Shown: piece by piece, positions 26,968 to 40,000 of the stretch
How positions within the stretch are numbered: position 1 is the first letter of the stretch
How the letters are laid out: each line of letters opens with the position of its first letter
Assembly: GCA_013397795.1 (NCBI GenBank)
Contig: VZTJ01002478.1
Span: forward strand, 1,080,784 to 1,144,783
Direction of reading: 5' to 3'
DNA: 64,000 nt
Source of the DNA: Orthonyx spaldingii
Lineage: Eukaryota > Chordata > Aves > Passeriformes > Orthonychidae
The notes under the pieces: generated by a model
What the model was told of the DNA's origin: nothing
What the model saw: the letters and a program-made list of their open reading frames with translations, nothing else
Databases searched by the model: none
Program-made: the position numbers and the translations under genes

Positions 26968-29940
26968 CACTAAGGAGATAAGGTTTAAATAGGAGTGCCA
27001 TGTTTTCAAATTGATATCTTCTCAAAGCAAAAGAGGGTCATGGCCACTCTGTCCAGCAAAGCAATATGCTTTGCCACACTAGCTCACCATGGTGTCACTC
27101 TTCTTACAAGCTTCTTTGCTTTAGTTTCCATGACTGGTCATCATCATTTTATTCATTCTTAAGAATTTGCATGGTCCAACCTTTCTGGCTCTTTTTATTA
27201 CTCCTGTTACAATAGTGTTTTACAATTCCATGGTGTCCTTCATGTGTTTCCATGTATTCTTCTCATCTCCAAATCAATTAGTGTTACTGAACTCTGCAGA
27301 GTAGGGCAGGGCTCACTGGGAACCCATCACACCGTTGTAGCTGTTGAGACACAATGTTTTGATTCACCCCAAAATTATTTGCATCTTGTGTTGCTGCCCC
27401 TTTTATTTTCTCCTTGGTGGAGTCTTCCTCCAGCCCCTTCCACACTCCTGTCAGTAGGTGAACTTTGTGTTCGTGTATTCCTTATTAGCTTGAACGGGGA
27501 GCTATAAAATAATTCAAGTGAAATTTTTGCTCTTGACAATTGCTCAGTCACTAGTGCCCTAAGGGTTATCTTCTTAGAGCTTTTGTTTCCCTTTTCAGAG
27601 TTAATCAGAGACATAAAAGACTATTTTGTCTTGAGACCTACAACCACTGAAAAGCAACAAAGGATAAGCACAAATCACTAAACTTCTTATGGTATACAAT
27701 ACTTGCTCATCTCATTAAGTATTTATCTATGCTCTCTTCGTTTTTTTTCTGTACCTGTCATGTTTCTCAGAAGGGACAGAGTACCTTATCACCAAATCTG
27801 GTTGTCCTTATGCCCCTTTGTGAAGCAGTAATGGGAAGCTCAATCTTTTTTTAGTGAGTCAGACATTCCATTTAGTTTAAGCATTATTTAGTTTTGCAGG
27901 AAAATCTTATGGGCATGAGCTCTTTTAAGTTCTCCTTGCCTGAGTATGGCAAACCTTTGTGGTACCTGAATCCTGTGAGTTTTGTTTCTGGTGTTTCAGT
28001 TTGAGTTTTTTTGGTTTAACTCTTTGGTTTGATTTCAGGGTTTTGTTGGGGAGTTATTTGTTGTTAGCTTTCTAGTCTGCATCATTATTATGGTTTAAAC
28101 ATGTATATAATGAGATATTTCCCTTTCGTAGTCTTAGTTCTTTTCTGAATAAAGGGTTTCAATCTTGGGAAATTTATACCTGGTTTTGTACTGCTCTGTG
28201 TATCTCCTGCATGCAGGTTCCTGTACTCTTCACATTGTGTTCTTGGTGTTGAGCATCATTGCAGCCTTGACTGTTGCCAGTGAGTGCACTGCTCTTCTGC
28301 CATCTGGGTCACTGTGTCTTTTACAAGTACTGAACTTCAGTATATCCCAAAGACTTCCTGACTCAAATGGAGAAATGAAAGTACTGGTCTTGGAACTTGC
28401 CTGCAAAAAGGAGCTAAATTTGTCTACCAGCAAGATCTATATGTACTGAAGATTTTTTTTAACTTGTCCCAGTAGGGTGAAATATTCAGATTATGTTTTC
28501 TGTATTATTTAGCTTTTGAGGGTCAGTGTAAAGCTCTGCTCTGTTTTTTCGTGTCATTTTGCATTGAAACTTCTGGCTTTTCATCAGCTATTATTATATG
28601 TATTTGTGCACTTTTCTACTTTTGTTTTAGAAAGCTTATAAAAAATTTTAGAGGACATATATGCAGAGCTGAGGATACAACCACAGCATCTTACGATGCA
28701 GCCTCCAAAATAATGAAGCTTTCCCATGATTCTGTTTCTTTGATTTTGTCAAGAGAACTGTTGGCTCCTCACTCCTGTATGTTGATATGAACATTTGTAT
28801 TTCAATAATATTCTGTCCCAGGTCTGGTATTCATTCCCTGCTGCTAGCCTTTTCCAGCATTCCTATTATTCTACATGATTGAAATACTGTATTTCGTTTT
28901 GTGATATTCTACTCAGTACGGCTATTGAACCTCTCTACTAAGCTACAAGCACAAAATTTTTATCTAACATCTGTTTCAAACTACTGTTTTGATGCATAGC
29001 AACTATTAAGTAATTTGCTGCACTTAAAATCTCCATAACATTGCTACTAGGATTAACTTTTCATTCTGTTTTCTCAAGTTTGGCCAAAATTTGACTATTT
29101 CTGTACTCAAAAGAAGACATTTTCATGTGTATGACTGATTGATTGACCTCTTCTATTATTATTATTATTTTAATTAATTTAATTTATTCTGATGACTGAT
29201 ACTCTCTGTAAATTCAGGGAGTAATTTGTCTCAGAAATTCACAGTAAAATTCAAGTAGATGAGATGATTTCTCTGAGTAAGCTAAAATAAGTTGAATAGA
29301 GGAAAATCCTTGTCAAAGAAGCCTGAGAGAAAATTTTGTATCTGGAATTGTGAAAGACAGTTTCAGATGTCAGCTATTTTGAAGAAAATAAAAAGTTGAG
29401 GCCAGAAAATAAAGAAAACAAGCATCAGCAGTGGTTATCATAAAACCTTGTGTGTGATTCTGCTTCTGCTTTTTTCCTTCCCTCTCATGTGTTGTGAATG
29501 TGAACACTGGACATAATATAAAAATTTTACAGGAGTCTTACCAGAATCTTTAGCAATGCTGAAAATTTATTTCTGGAGTTGTTGTCTAGATCCACTGTAG
29601 TGCTAAAGTCATTAAATTCTCTAATCTGGTGGCAGGTGGGTGAAATTAAATTAACAGGACTTCAAAATATGTTTAAACTTCAGGCTAGGAGTGAATTAGG
29701 TCCTGTGTTCTGGGCACAGCGGACTTGAATGGCTCCTTTGAAGGAATCCTACCCTAGAGGGCTGAGCAACTTCATGCTCATTAAAAGTAAGAATCATAAC
29801 TTGACCTTTGGCAATAGATTCTGTAGGTGTTTGTGTTTAGATGAGGCAAATAAATGCAGTGCTTTAGATGCTGGTGCAATTCATATGGGGTAATGAAAGA
29901 AAAACTTGTTTCCTTCTACGTAAAGACATTTTCACTCCCA
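26968..29940. other. Gene-free stretch
   Basis: Unique AT-rich DNA with chance frames of 94 codons or fewer. An ATT trinucleotide run lies at 29155-29170, followed by AATTTAATTT-type sequence. Nothing else is recognised. Confidence 0.55.
29155..29170. repeat. (ATT)n microsatellite
   Basis: About five ATT units followed by a TTAATTAATTTAATTTATT stretch. Likely of no function and possibly polymorphic. Confidence 0.8.
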
Positions 29941-29959
29941 CTGTTGCTACTGCACATTC

Positions 29960-30170
29960 AAGGGCACTGACGTAGAAACGAGCGGCATTACCAGAGTCAG
30001 CAAGACCTCGGGGACCGTTGTTATTTTAACTGGTGCGACTGAAACATGCTCTGAACAAGGCAAGAGGGCAGGAGTCTGGAAACTTCTCGTAGCTGCCCCT
30101 CTCTCAGCTGCACAATCACCGGTGGGAAGTGTCACCGGCTTGACTTGGTGGCAGCCTTTACAGCGCTGGA
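29960..30170. promoter_or_regulatory. Isolated CpG cluster, possible regulatory element
   Basis: About ten CpG dinucleotides fall in roughly 210 bases within CpG-poor surroundings. A CRE/ATF-like TGACGTA lies near 29968. Frames here are short and unremarkable. CpG retention suggests an unmethylated element or a GC-rich repeat relic; the sequence alone does not decide. Confidence 0.35.
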
Positions 30171-33100
30171 TGGCTGCAGGCAGCTCTAATTATTTGTTGA
30201 AGTCTGCTGATAGCACAGCAGGTAGTGTCCCATAACAGTGCTGCTCAACTTCACAATTTGCTTCCTGCTCAGAGGTGAGAGGGGCTATTGAACAAGAGCT
30301 GTAGGATTATTGGAGGTGTTGAGAGGAGCTACTGCCTGGAGGGATGATTGTTTTGTAAAGGTGTTTTCTTTTGAAAGCACCTTTTAGCAACCATTTCCGC
30401 ATTAGCTTCACAAAATATTTGAAGATGTATCTGCTTTTCAGGTAGAAAATGTCTATAAAGTAATTTCAAGATATTTACCAAACCTTTGTGCGTTTTCCCT
30501 ATTCTTTCTTTGTCCTCTTTTCATCTTCCAAATTGCATTTTCTTGGAATTAAATGATGATGGGCCTGTTTGTCAAAACTCCTTAGCCACTGCAGTACTAC
30601 AGCCCAAAGAGAGTGTGGGAGTCTTTTAGCAGTACATTGAATTTTTGGTCTGATAATTCTCAGGAACAAAAGTATGATTTCAGTTGCTAAAATCCCAGCT
30701 GCCATATTTGCAGGTAATTACTGAGAAAAAATTATCATACTGTGTGGGAAATGGTGACTGAACATACCCTAATTTTCAAGTTCAAGTAAGTTTAGCTAAT
30801 GCCTCATATAATATGGATATCTGCTGCTCTTACATAATCCTTAGGTAAGTTATATAGGAGTCTTTGTGATGTTATTTCATCTCCTTCATCAATTTGTGAG
30901 AAAATTTGGGTGTTTTAATCTGTTGGAATGTATAATTGAGTTTTCAAAGCTATATCTTAATTTTATTTTCTTCCTCTTTTTCTCACTTTTCTATTCTGCT
31001 GTATGTACACAGTCATTACAGAAACAGAATTTATGGTATTTTGTAGTCTCTCTACACCATGTTGTGCATAATACCACAAACAAAGTAACAAAAAGTCAGA
31101 TGGTGTTTTTAGGAAAGTGTCACACTGAAAATTACTGCAGACATTAAATAGTAACATTGTTATGTGCCTCTGATCTTGACAGATACTTGGTCATAATTGT
31201 AGCCTGTCTGCAAAGATTTCGTATCTCATATTTAAGAAATAAAACACGGAATAATAGTCAGTGCATGTGAAACTATTTTAACACTGTTAATACTTGTTAA
31301 CATAAACCTTGGTCCTTACCAGCTTCTAAATATTTTTTAATTCTGATGAAGATTAGCCATATATTAATTTTTACGTTCTTGCAAAAAATGAAAAATTAAA
31401 AAAAGATAATAATTCTGATTTTGGCATGGGGCAGTATTCAGATCTAGGTTACTTTGCTGACTCGTTTGCAGGTGACTTCTGACTTTGGGTGTACTGTTTG
31501 GTCTTCCATCCTCCCAAAGGCTGAGGCAAGCAGTTCCAACCCTCAGTTTCTCTCCTGTCACTGACAGCGCTCTCCGTAGCACAGCAGGGACATGCTCTGT
31601 CTTACTGTCACTTTAAGGTCCTACAGATATTGCATTTAGCACTGTCTTAAGTGTCACAGCTTTTATTAGGAGGAAAAGGATTTCTTTTAATAATTAAAAA
31701 GGGTCATGTTTCCTCTCCTGGTGCTGATTTGAATGAACAGGGAACTGTGCTGAACTGTGTCATTGGCAAGTGAAGGCTGCAGTCAGACAAGCCCTGCTGG
31801 CAGAGGCAGAGCCACGTAAGAGCTTTCTGCTGCCAGCTGCTTGTCCAAGCCTTCCTCTGTGCGTGCCAGCCAAGTGCCCAGGTAGCTGCTCCCTAACCTA
31901 CACTGTCCAAACAGTCCCTCATGCATTTCTGATAACAAAGCCTTTTTGGCCTGTGATTGTGACATTGGGGGTTAGGAAATGAGTGTGTTGTTGTGATGTT
32001 GAGGGGAGTTGTGTCCCCCCCTCCTCAGTACTCCCTGGGTATTGAGCAGCTGGAAGCAATAACCTCTTCACCCCACTCAGATGCATCCAGGGCAATGCAT
32101 CTGCCGATGGCCTTAGGCAGTCAGAGCTTTCTTTTCGTAAGAAAGCCTCAAGGGATTTGGTCAGTCTCATTTGTGGGTAGCGAATGGCCTGGAGATGCAA
32201 TACATTCAGTAAGAGTAAGATAAAGATAATGCTAAGATATTCAGTAGCAGAACTCTTGCAGTTTTGCTGGTGAAAACTTGGAACTCTGTGAGCTCTCATG
32301 CATGTAAGGTAGGGCTTTTTTGCACTGAGACACAAAAATTTCCATTGTAAGCATGGACAAGTTTTCATAGCTCTCGCCTGAGTCACAGTCCTACCAGGTG
32401 TATGAGCAGGTGACTTAACTGTGATGTAACTCTGAAGTCTGGTGTGTGCTTGAGGTATATACTTCTAAGCAGACTATGCTACAATTCATTTTCCCCTTCT
32501 TCATTACAATTTGAAGTGTGTTACATGCTTATCAGGCAACAGAAATAATCTGCATAACTATTCTCAATAGCACTAGAGAGAAAAACTGCTTTAATGTTTC
32601 AGGAGGAATAACTCTATTTCAAATCAGAACAAAATAGAAATCCTCAAAATTTTCATGATTGGCAATATAAAAAAAAAAAAACATTCACTGTAGTTCCTTA
32701 GAAACATTTCCTAAAGACAATTTTGAAATTCTTTGTTTAAACTATATAAAATAACTTCTAATGCTGATTAGACTACATTTGGAATCAATATATTTTAAAC
32801 AGGCAAATAGGAGCATTTCTAAGATATTTCAAACTGCTGACAGAGGAATGCTTTGGAGTGCACAGCTTTGTAGCACCTCCAGAAAGCTTTGTAAGTGACA
32901 TGACGCCTCCAAAGATAAGGAGCTCTTGAGGATAATATTCAGGACTTTTAAATCGCTTCTGGAAAGAGGGGTTTGATGCAAAAACCAAGACAGCAGTATT
33001 GCAATGCCATTCCTTTAGTATAGGGGCATTTCAAAATACACACTGTCTAAAGCTGCAGTTTTACAAAACACTATTTCAGAATACACTATGTTGAGTTGAT

Positions 33101-36100
33101 CGGCACAGAAATGGATCCATACTCCAAAAAAAGGGCATATTTAATGTGACTGCATAACTGAAACTTGATAATTGGGGGTTTTTCCTTCACTTTGCTCTCC
33201 ATTTTTTTTTACTCTGATATATAAGTGATCTAAATACAGTAATATAAAATATAGTAAATGCAGCTAAAGTACAATGTCTTCTTAAAGCAGGCAATATAGT
33301 TTTAGCATCACTTCTCTCATCTTTGTTTTGGACTGTGACAAAGCAAAAAACAGTCCCTTTTTACCTGGCTGTTGCAGACTACCTTTAGCAAGGTGATTTT
33401 ACGTGAGAGGTGAACGTTTGCTTGTTACCTTCAGAAACCACAACTGAATGCTGAGGTGAAAAGGAGGATTCTAATCCATTCATTTCATGTATTTGTCAGT
33501 TAGAATGTCTCCCTTCGTAATACTTAGATGAGTGCTTAAAGAGGTCACACTACACTGAGTTTCAAAGGTTGAAACAAAATTTATGTCGGCGTGTGTTTGC
33601 ATCCATGTAGGGAATAATTTTGCTACTTTGGGGGAGCAGTACAGGTAGGAGGATAACACTGTATGATTTCTTTTTGTGTACTAAAATGCATGTGTTTAAA
33701 ACCAAAAGTTTTTTCCGTATATTTCGATATAACACATCAGACTATTTGTCTAAATTCTGCTTTACTGAAAGAAGAAGAGGAGCAGGGAAAAGAAGAAAAG
33801 GCATTTCTGCTAAAGCTGCTCTCTGAAGGGATGGTATTGCTGCAATTTCACATTCAAGCTTTTAGCAGTGTTTGTTTAGTTCTACTGAGCCTACAATAAC
33901 AGTCACCTTATTTTATCCGGTATTAGCATTGTCTGACAGGATTATGGTATGGCAGCAGGCCACTGGCTTCTTGTGGCTTCAGGGGACAGTCTTGGTGTAG
34001 CAGCATCCTCCAGGACTGCTGTGCACCTGAGCTGCAGGAGCCAGTATCAGGCTGAGTTGTGGCTGAAACTTTTTTCTTCCCCACTTGCAGAATATTGGTC
34101 AATATTAAAAATAATTATTTACAGGTAAGTAAAGGTAAAATATTTTATTTTTTTCTGAAATTACAGGCTTCGTGCTTTGTTTTAATACCCAGGTTTTTTG
34201 TTGACTGTGTAAAAGAGGAATTTGTTCTTCAGTTTAACAAGAGACATCTGTGTCTTTTTCATATAAGGCTGTAGACAGAGCTGATCAAGTTAACCTGAAC
34301 CTTTGTTTTCAGTTTTAACAATTTGGCCACACACATCTTCACATTTGTGCTGGTAGGAGTTGGTGTGGTACCTACATGGCATTAAAAAGGCAGAAAGGAA
34401 GCAAGTCTATCTAGACCTGTGTCTCTTTCTCTAATTGAACAGAGTCCCTGTCTATATGCCTTATTGTTTCTGGGATTTTAAAGGCAATGAAATAGCTCTG
34501 TTTAACAGCATTTTTATCATGCATACAATTTCTGTGAATTAAAATTATCCTTCAGTCTTTAGGCTGTACTTACTTGCCAGAGAAAGTAAAGCAAGCAGTG
34601 AATTTCACAGCAAAGCCAGTCCTGTCAGAATGAAGGGTTACAGACCAAGGGAACAGATTTAAATCCTGTATAATTACCACGGCTTTCAAAATAAAAAATC
34701 TTTAAAATTCACTATACTTACTCACAACAGCAGTATTTAGAAATTTTCACTGGTGCTGCAAATGGTTTGCTAGTCCTTGCAAATCCAGATCTTTGGCCAA
34801 TGGCTTGAGGAAACAAGTGGAGAATTCATAGTGCTGAGCTTTAAAACAGGCAGGGGTGGTGGGTTTGGGGAAGGAGGATTTTTCTTCTGTGTTGAAATTT
34901 TTATTTTATTTTTTCAAAATGCATTGACAAAGAGAAAGAAAAGAAATACAAATAGTACATCTGCAAATGGCTATGGCCTTGTGTAACCCACTGAATTAAA
35001 TGGAATTCCCTACAGGCACAGAGATCTGGCCACATGGATGAAGATGTGGGATTGACTCAGGAGATTTAGAATATTAATTTTTTTTTCCTTTTACATTTTT
35101 GCTCACTGTATTTTTTTTCATTTTCTTAGTGTTCACACCCACATCTCCCAGGATTCCTTTTTCCTCTTGCTAAGTTAGAATGCACTGTTATCTACTCTTG
35201 TGAACAAAACTACAGTTTCCTTGTTAGAAGGAGATAATCTGTGTGAGCACAAACCAGATCTTTGGGCATGTAAGCAAAGGTGAAGCACGTAAGCTCACAT
35301 ATGAAAACAGAAATTATACTAATTATTTCTGAGAACAATATAGTTTTCCTCTGAATATCTAGTATTTTTTATTCTGATTGTTGTGTTAAGAAATTTTATT
35401 AGAAGTTGAACAAGAAGTTGAGAAGCTGACTGGAATATGGGATGTGTTTATATATAAAACAGGATCTCAGATCTGTCTGCAGAACAGAGGAAGAATTGTT
35501 CTGCTTATGATTGAGGCAGTACTGCTTTTGAGTCTTTTTGTTTCCATTCTTTTTCCTAGATTTATGCCTGACTTTTATAGTTTGGAAAGCTATTTTTTTG
35601 TTTCAGCTGCACTTTTTAAAAGAATAATTTGTTAAAGCCTTGAAGAACTTGTGTTTTAGACATTTACAGTCCATTCAACAGAAACCAACATAAAATATTT
35701 TCTGACTGCACTCTACCTAAGATGGTAAATCCAAACTAATGAGACCTTGAAAGTAAACTGTTCTGTTCTGGCTTGCTAGACTAAAGGAGATGAATGAGCA
35801 GAACCAGGCAGGCTTTGTAGCCTGCTGAAGAAAAAGAAAGTAATCCATTTTTTTCAAGCTTTGTCATCCTATCTGGTCATATGGTAAACCAGGCTTGCTG
35901 AAAGGCTCGTGCTTCCTTTGCTTTCTCAAGTGGATAGGTATCTGGCAAATAAATGTGTGGCTTAAAAAAGCTAATGCTCCATTGATGATATTAATGAAGC
36001 CAAAAAAAAAAAATTGATAGCTAATCTTATCAAATATACTGACTTCTGGAAGCATAATTAAAATTTAGAAATAGCAGCAAGCATAATGCTTAAGTACTAG

Positions 36101-36620
36101 ACTGTTTCAGTTTGGTTTCTTTTGGTATTTTAACAGATATCTGTGTCTCCTTCAACATTTTGCCAATTTGACAGTATGATCAAGTAGTGTAGGAAGGCGC
36201 AGGGCCAGACTCAGATTTTTTTCTGAGCACAGTCCCAGTATAATAGTTCATAGTCTGTAAATGTCTTTTCTGCCCAAGACATCATAGACATGTTTTTTTT
36301 CAAACAAGAGATTTGTGTTTCAGATTTGTATTTTGATTTAAATGCAGTAAGATGGAATGTCTTGGAGAGAGCAGAAACATTTTATCCTTCTCTGATTGTG
36401 AAGGGGAGAAAGAAAAGCTTATTATTTAATCAGACTTATTTTTAGCAGGCTTCCATAATTGGCATGAGACCCTCAATCTAAGTACTTATTTTATAATGGA
36501 GATGAGCTGATGCTTTCATGTTCATTGGTTAGCTGGAACACAATTTCAGTTCATAGAGAGCTTTGATACCCTCTCCTTTAGGGGCTAGTGCCTAAACAAG
36601 GTCCAAGTCTCTAATATTAT
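30171..36620. other. Gene-free stretch
   Basis: AT-rich unique DNA with scattered chance frames, the longest 155 codons on minus at 31919-32386. That frame overlaps other frames on both strands and has no recognisable motif. A 13-base A run lies at 32669-32681. Some GT-like splice motifs occur near 31816, but no exon can be supported. Confidence 0.55.
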
Positions 36621-36663
36621 CAATTCTTACAAGAAATTACATGCCTGTTTATTGTAAGAATTG
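36621..36663. repeat. Perfect 11-bp inverted repeat with 21-base loop
   Basis: CAATTCTTACA at 36621-36631 pairs perfectly with TGTAAGAATTG at 36653-36663. The stem does not extend, so it is too short for a typical microRNA precursor. It may be a chance hairpin. Confidence 0.65.
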
Positions 36664-37051
36664 CACTACACCACATAATTCCACTATTCTGGTTTGAATT
36701 TTTAAATTAATTTCATTTCTCTGTTTTATTATACAATCATTAATTTAGCTAGTTTAATTTATAAATCTTGATACATGTCTACCTTGGTGCTGCTTCTCCA
36801 CACATTGCTACTCTTGAGTAGATCCAATTAATACACTAGGAATTTGGTGTAGAGGTACCCAAGCTACTGCCCAAATCCAAAGTAATGCATCCATATGAGC
36901 TCACTACAGTGCCCAGGGTAATCAGAAGCAAGGCTTAGTATTAGTATCGTGTGCTCAGTACTGCAGTGAGGTAGTTAAGCTGATCCCAAGATGCAGAGTA
37001 CTGCTTGCACATTTGGCATTCTGACGAATTGCAGAAATACACTGGCTCCCT

Positions 37052-37077
37052 CAAACAGTTTTGTTTAAAACTGTTTG
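37052..37077. repeat. Perfect 11-bp inverted repeat with 4-base loop
   Basis: CAAACAGTTTT at 37052-37062 and AAAACTGTTTG at 37067-37077 flank the loop GTTT. It is a compact symmetrical palindrome with no T-run after it. Confidence 0.7.
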
Positions 37078-40000
37078 TGCCACAGCCCTGTGTAACGTAG
37101 AAATGATCAAAGAGAGTTCAGACAATTGTTGCCCATTGAGAACATTCACCTCCATTTTAATATTTAATTTTAGAGCATGTAAATATGAAAAGCTTCACAG
37201 TTGTGGTCCAGAATACCTGGGTTTTGATTGAGAATCTGAGCTGTACTCTACCAAAATAAACTTAATGTGTATTTATATCCTAAAAGATTAATCTTGTAAA
37301 CTAGAAGTTGCACAGGAAAGTGTCGGTTTTTGATGCCTGGGTGAAATAAGTCAAGCCCATAGCTGTGTGTTCATTGTGCATTCCTAATAAGAAGCTCCAT
37401 ATTCACTGTCAGACTTAATTAACATGGTTTGAGAAGTGTCTTACAGGTCAGTTTTGAATCAGTGTTCATCTGTCAGCTACTACAGTTGTCTCCTGCTTGC
37501 TTCTCAACCTTTTAATCAAAACCAGCTCAGGCAGATATTATTGTGGGTGATAGTGTCAGGGAGGAAACCCTCCCAAACTTTAAGCCTTCTCAGCTGCTAC
37601 AGCAAAGAGAAAGGGAAATATCTGCACCTCCCTTGGGTTTCTGAGACTTTGGAGAAAGAGGCTGTTGGACTTCAATACAGCAATTAATAAAACATAAGCA
37701 CTGGGAGTTACTAGTGCATAGGGCTTTCTGGTTTTGTGGGGGCTTTTTGCATGTTTGAGGCGGGTTTTTTTTTTTTAATAAAATGTCACCAAATTTCACT
37801 GCAGTTTTCTATGTGGAGTGGCACCTTATTTCTCGGTGAACAGCCCCTTTTACTTTGAGCCACTGCTTCTACCTAGGTAGTGGTTGATAACTGGACAGTT
37901 GCGTGTCCAGCAAATATTGTCAGTAGCACTTTTCTAGGTTTAATGTTTCTTAATGTCCTCCACAAGGCTTTTTGTCTCAGCTTCCCAATTCTGCTCAGTG
38001 GGAGATTGACCAAAATAACTGTTTTGAACTGGATGTTTCCTGCCTTTTCTGATAGCTAAGAATTCTTAAGTGGTAAATCACCCTCTTTGCTTTGAGATTT
38101 GATTTGTAGTAATCTCATTTTGGGGGTTTTTTTATTCAGGTTTTCAATTAAGGGAAAAAAGTTTATAGTACAGATCATAGGGCAAAAATACTTTCAGCCA
38201 GATTTGTGTGCTTTAATCTAAAGTAATGCACCAGAAGTAATAAAAGATTAAATGGGCATAAACTTTAATGTCAGGTTTAGTAGTCATGAAGATCTTTCAG
38301 GTATTCTGTAATCATTAATTCAGTTCTTGGTTCATTAAAAAAATCTAGTTGTTTAATTTGCCATTGCAATGGAACTTCAGAATTATTTTGTTAGTTGCAA
38401 AACTTTTATGTCCTGTGTGTCAGAGGTGCCATTAAGCATTTCCAAATACAACCTTTTTTACAAAGCACAGTTACTCTTGTATTTAAAAGTTCTTTTTCAC
38501 AAATAAAAAGTGCCACTAGAGCACCTGCATCAAAAGTTGTACAAGCTATGGATTTCTGTCTGCCTGAGAGCAGACTCCCACTTTCCTTCACTCCCACAAA
38601 CCCTGGCATGACACAGTGATATGTCAATTATAATCTTTTTTTTCTGAAGATTTTGCAAATGACCTTTTTGTGAAAATATCAAGGTGAACTTACTGAGAAG
38701 TGATGTAACTGTTCATATTACTCTAGTTTTGATTAATGTCTTGACAAAACATCTTTACCAGGAGTTCCTCTGGGTTTCTCCTGTGTTGTATTCTCTAGCT
38801 GTTGAAGGGTAAATAAGTTAACTGAATATTCAATGTAATCAGCTGGGTGTTCTAGTCAAGTAATCATTTGATCAGTACAGTCGCATAGATACTTTGAAAG
38901 ATGTTGTGTTTATTATGAGAGAATGTACAGTAAAGAGATGATCATACTATATTTTTTGAGCTGATGCACAAAAAGAGTTTTTATCAGGTACAGACATTTC
39001 CTAGTACATCATTGTTTAGAAATCCAGAGTCCTTCTTGAGTGCTCTCAGCTGAAATACGAGACCTGAATTCAGAGCTAAAATACCTGGGCTTTCAAGGCT
39101 TAAATAACTAATTCAGTTTGAGTGCCGTGATTTAATAGATTTTTATAATGTATTGATCTGAACATTAAGTTGTACCCACACACACACACATACAAATCCC
39201 TTTCTTCCATGTTTGAAGTAAATTTTAATGAGAAAGAGCTAGTGAAGGTCCAGCAGAGTTGTGTAGATTCTAACACTTTGTGTTTAAAAGCAATTTCTCA
39301 GATAGGTGATCCACAGTAGGTAGAGCATGCCTATACATTTGATATTTTAAAAATTCAGTGTGTTTGCATGGTGTGATGCAGCCACAGTGTCTTGGAGATG
39401 GAAATAGTCACACAACTGCCAAAAACCCCCAGCTTTGAATGAAACAACACTTGTGTTTGATTTCAGTATGCCTCTTGGAATTTCTGTAAACTTTAGGAAT
39501 CTTATTTTTAGAGTGCCATTATTTCAAATTTCTGTGTTGGTTTTGGTTCGTTCTTCAAAGAAACATATACATGGTATGATCTGTGTATATACATATATGA
39601 GTATTCTTATTGATTTATGTGGTTACAAATATAAACTATTTATACCTTAATAGAAACTAAAAACAGTCTTTATTGAATTAAGTTGTGAATGTGGACACCA
39701 GGCTGCAGAAATGATTGATGGTTTTCTTACCACATGTAATAGCCTAACAGGATTTCACAAAACCTTTGTTCACACACTTAAAAATTACCAGAGCATTTCC
39801 TTAAAGTAAAGAGCAGATAGTATAGTCTTAAACCGCTGCTTCAGAGACATTGTCCTGAATGTTGCTTCAAAAAATAGGTGTGGAATTTAAGGACTTCTTT
39901 TAAAATTTTACGTTTATAAATATATAACACTGTAGATTGCAGTTGTGTATAGACTTATACATGTTGTGTTCATTTTTCTTGGGGCTTTTTAAAACAAACT

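Noticed and set aside
26446..27025. Minus-strand frames of 96 and 126 codons as genes
   Set aside because: They lie within or across the end of the solo LTR and are explained by its GC-rich sequence.
31919..32386. 155-codon minus frame, the longest in the window
   Set aside because: No recognisable domain, overlapped by frames on both strands, and no splice or promoter context; this length is plausible by chance in 64 kb.
36621..36663. MicroRNA precursor
   Set aside because: An 11-bp stem is far too short and does not extend with mismatches.
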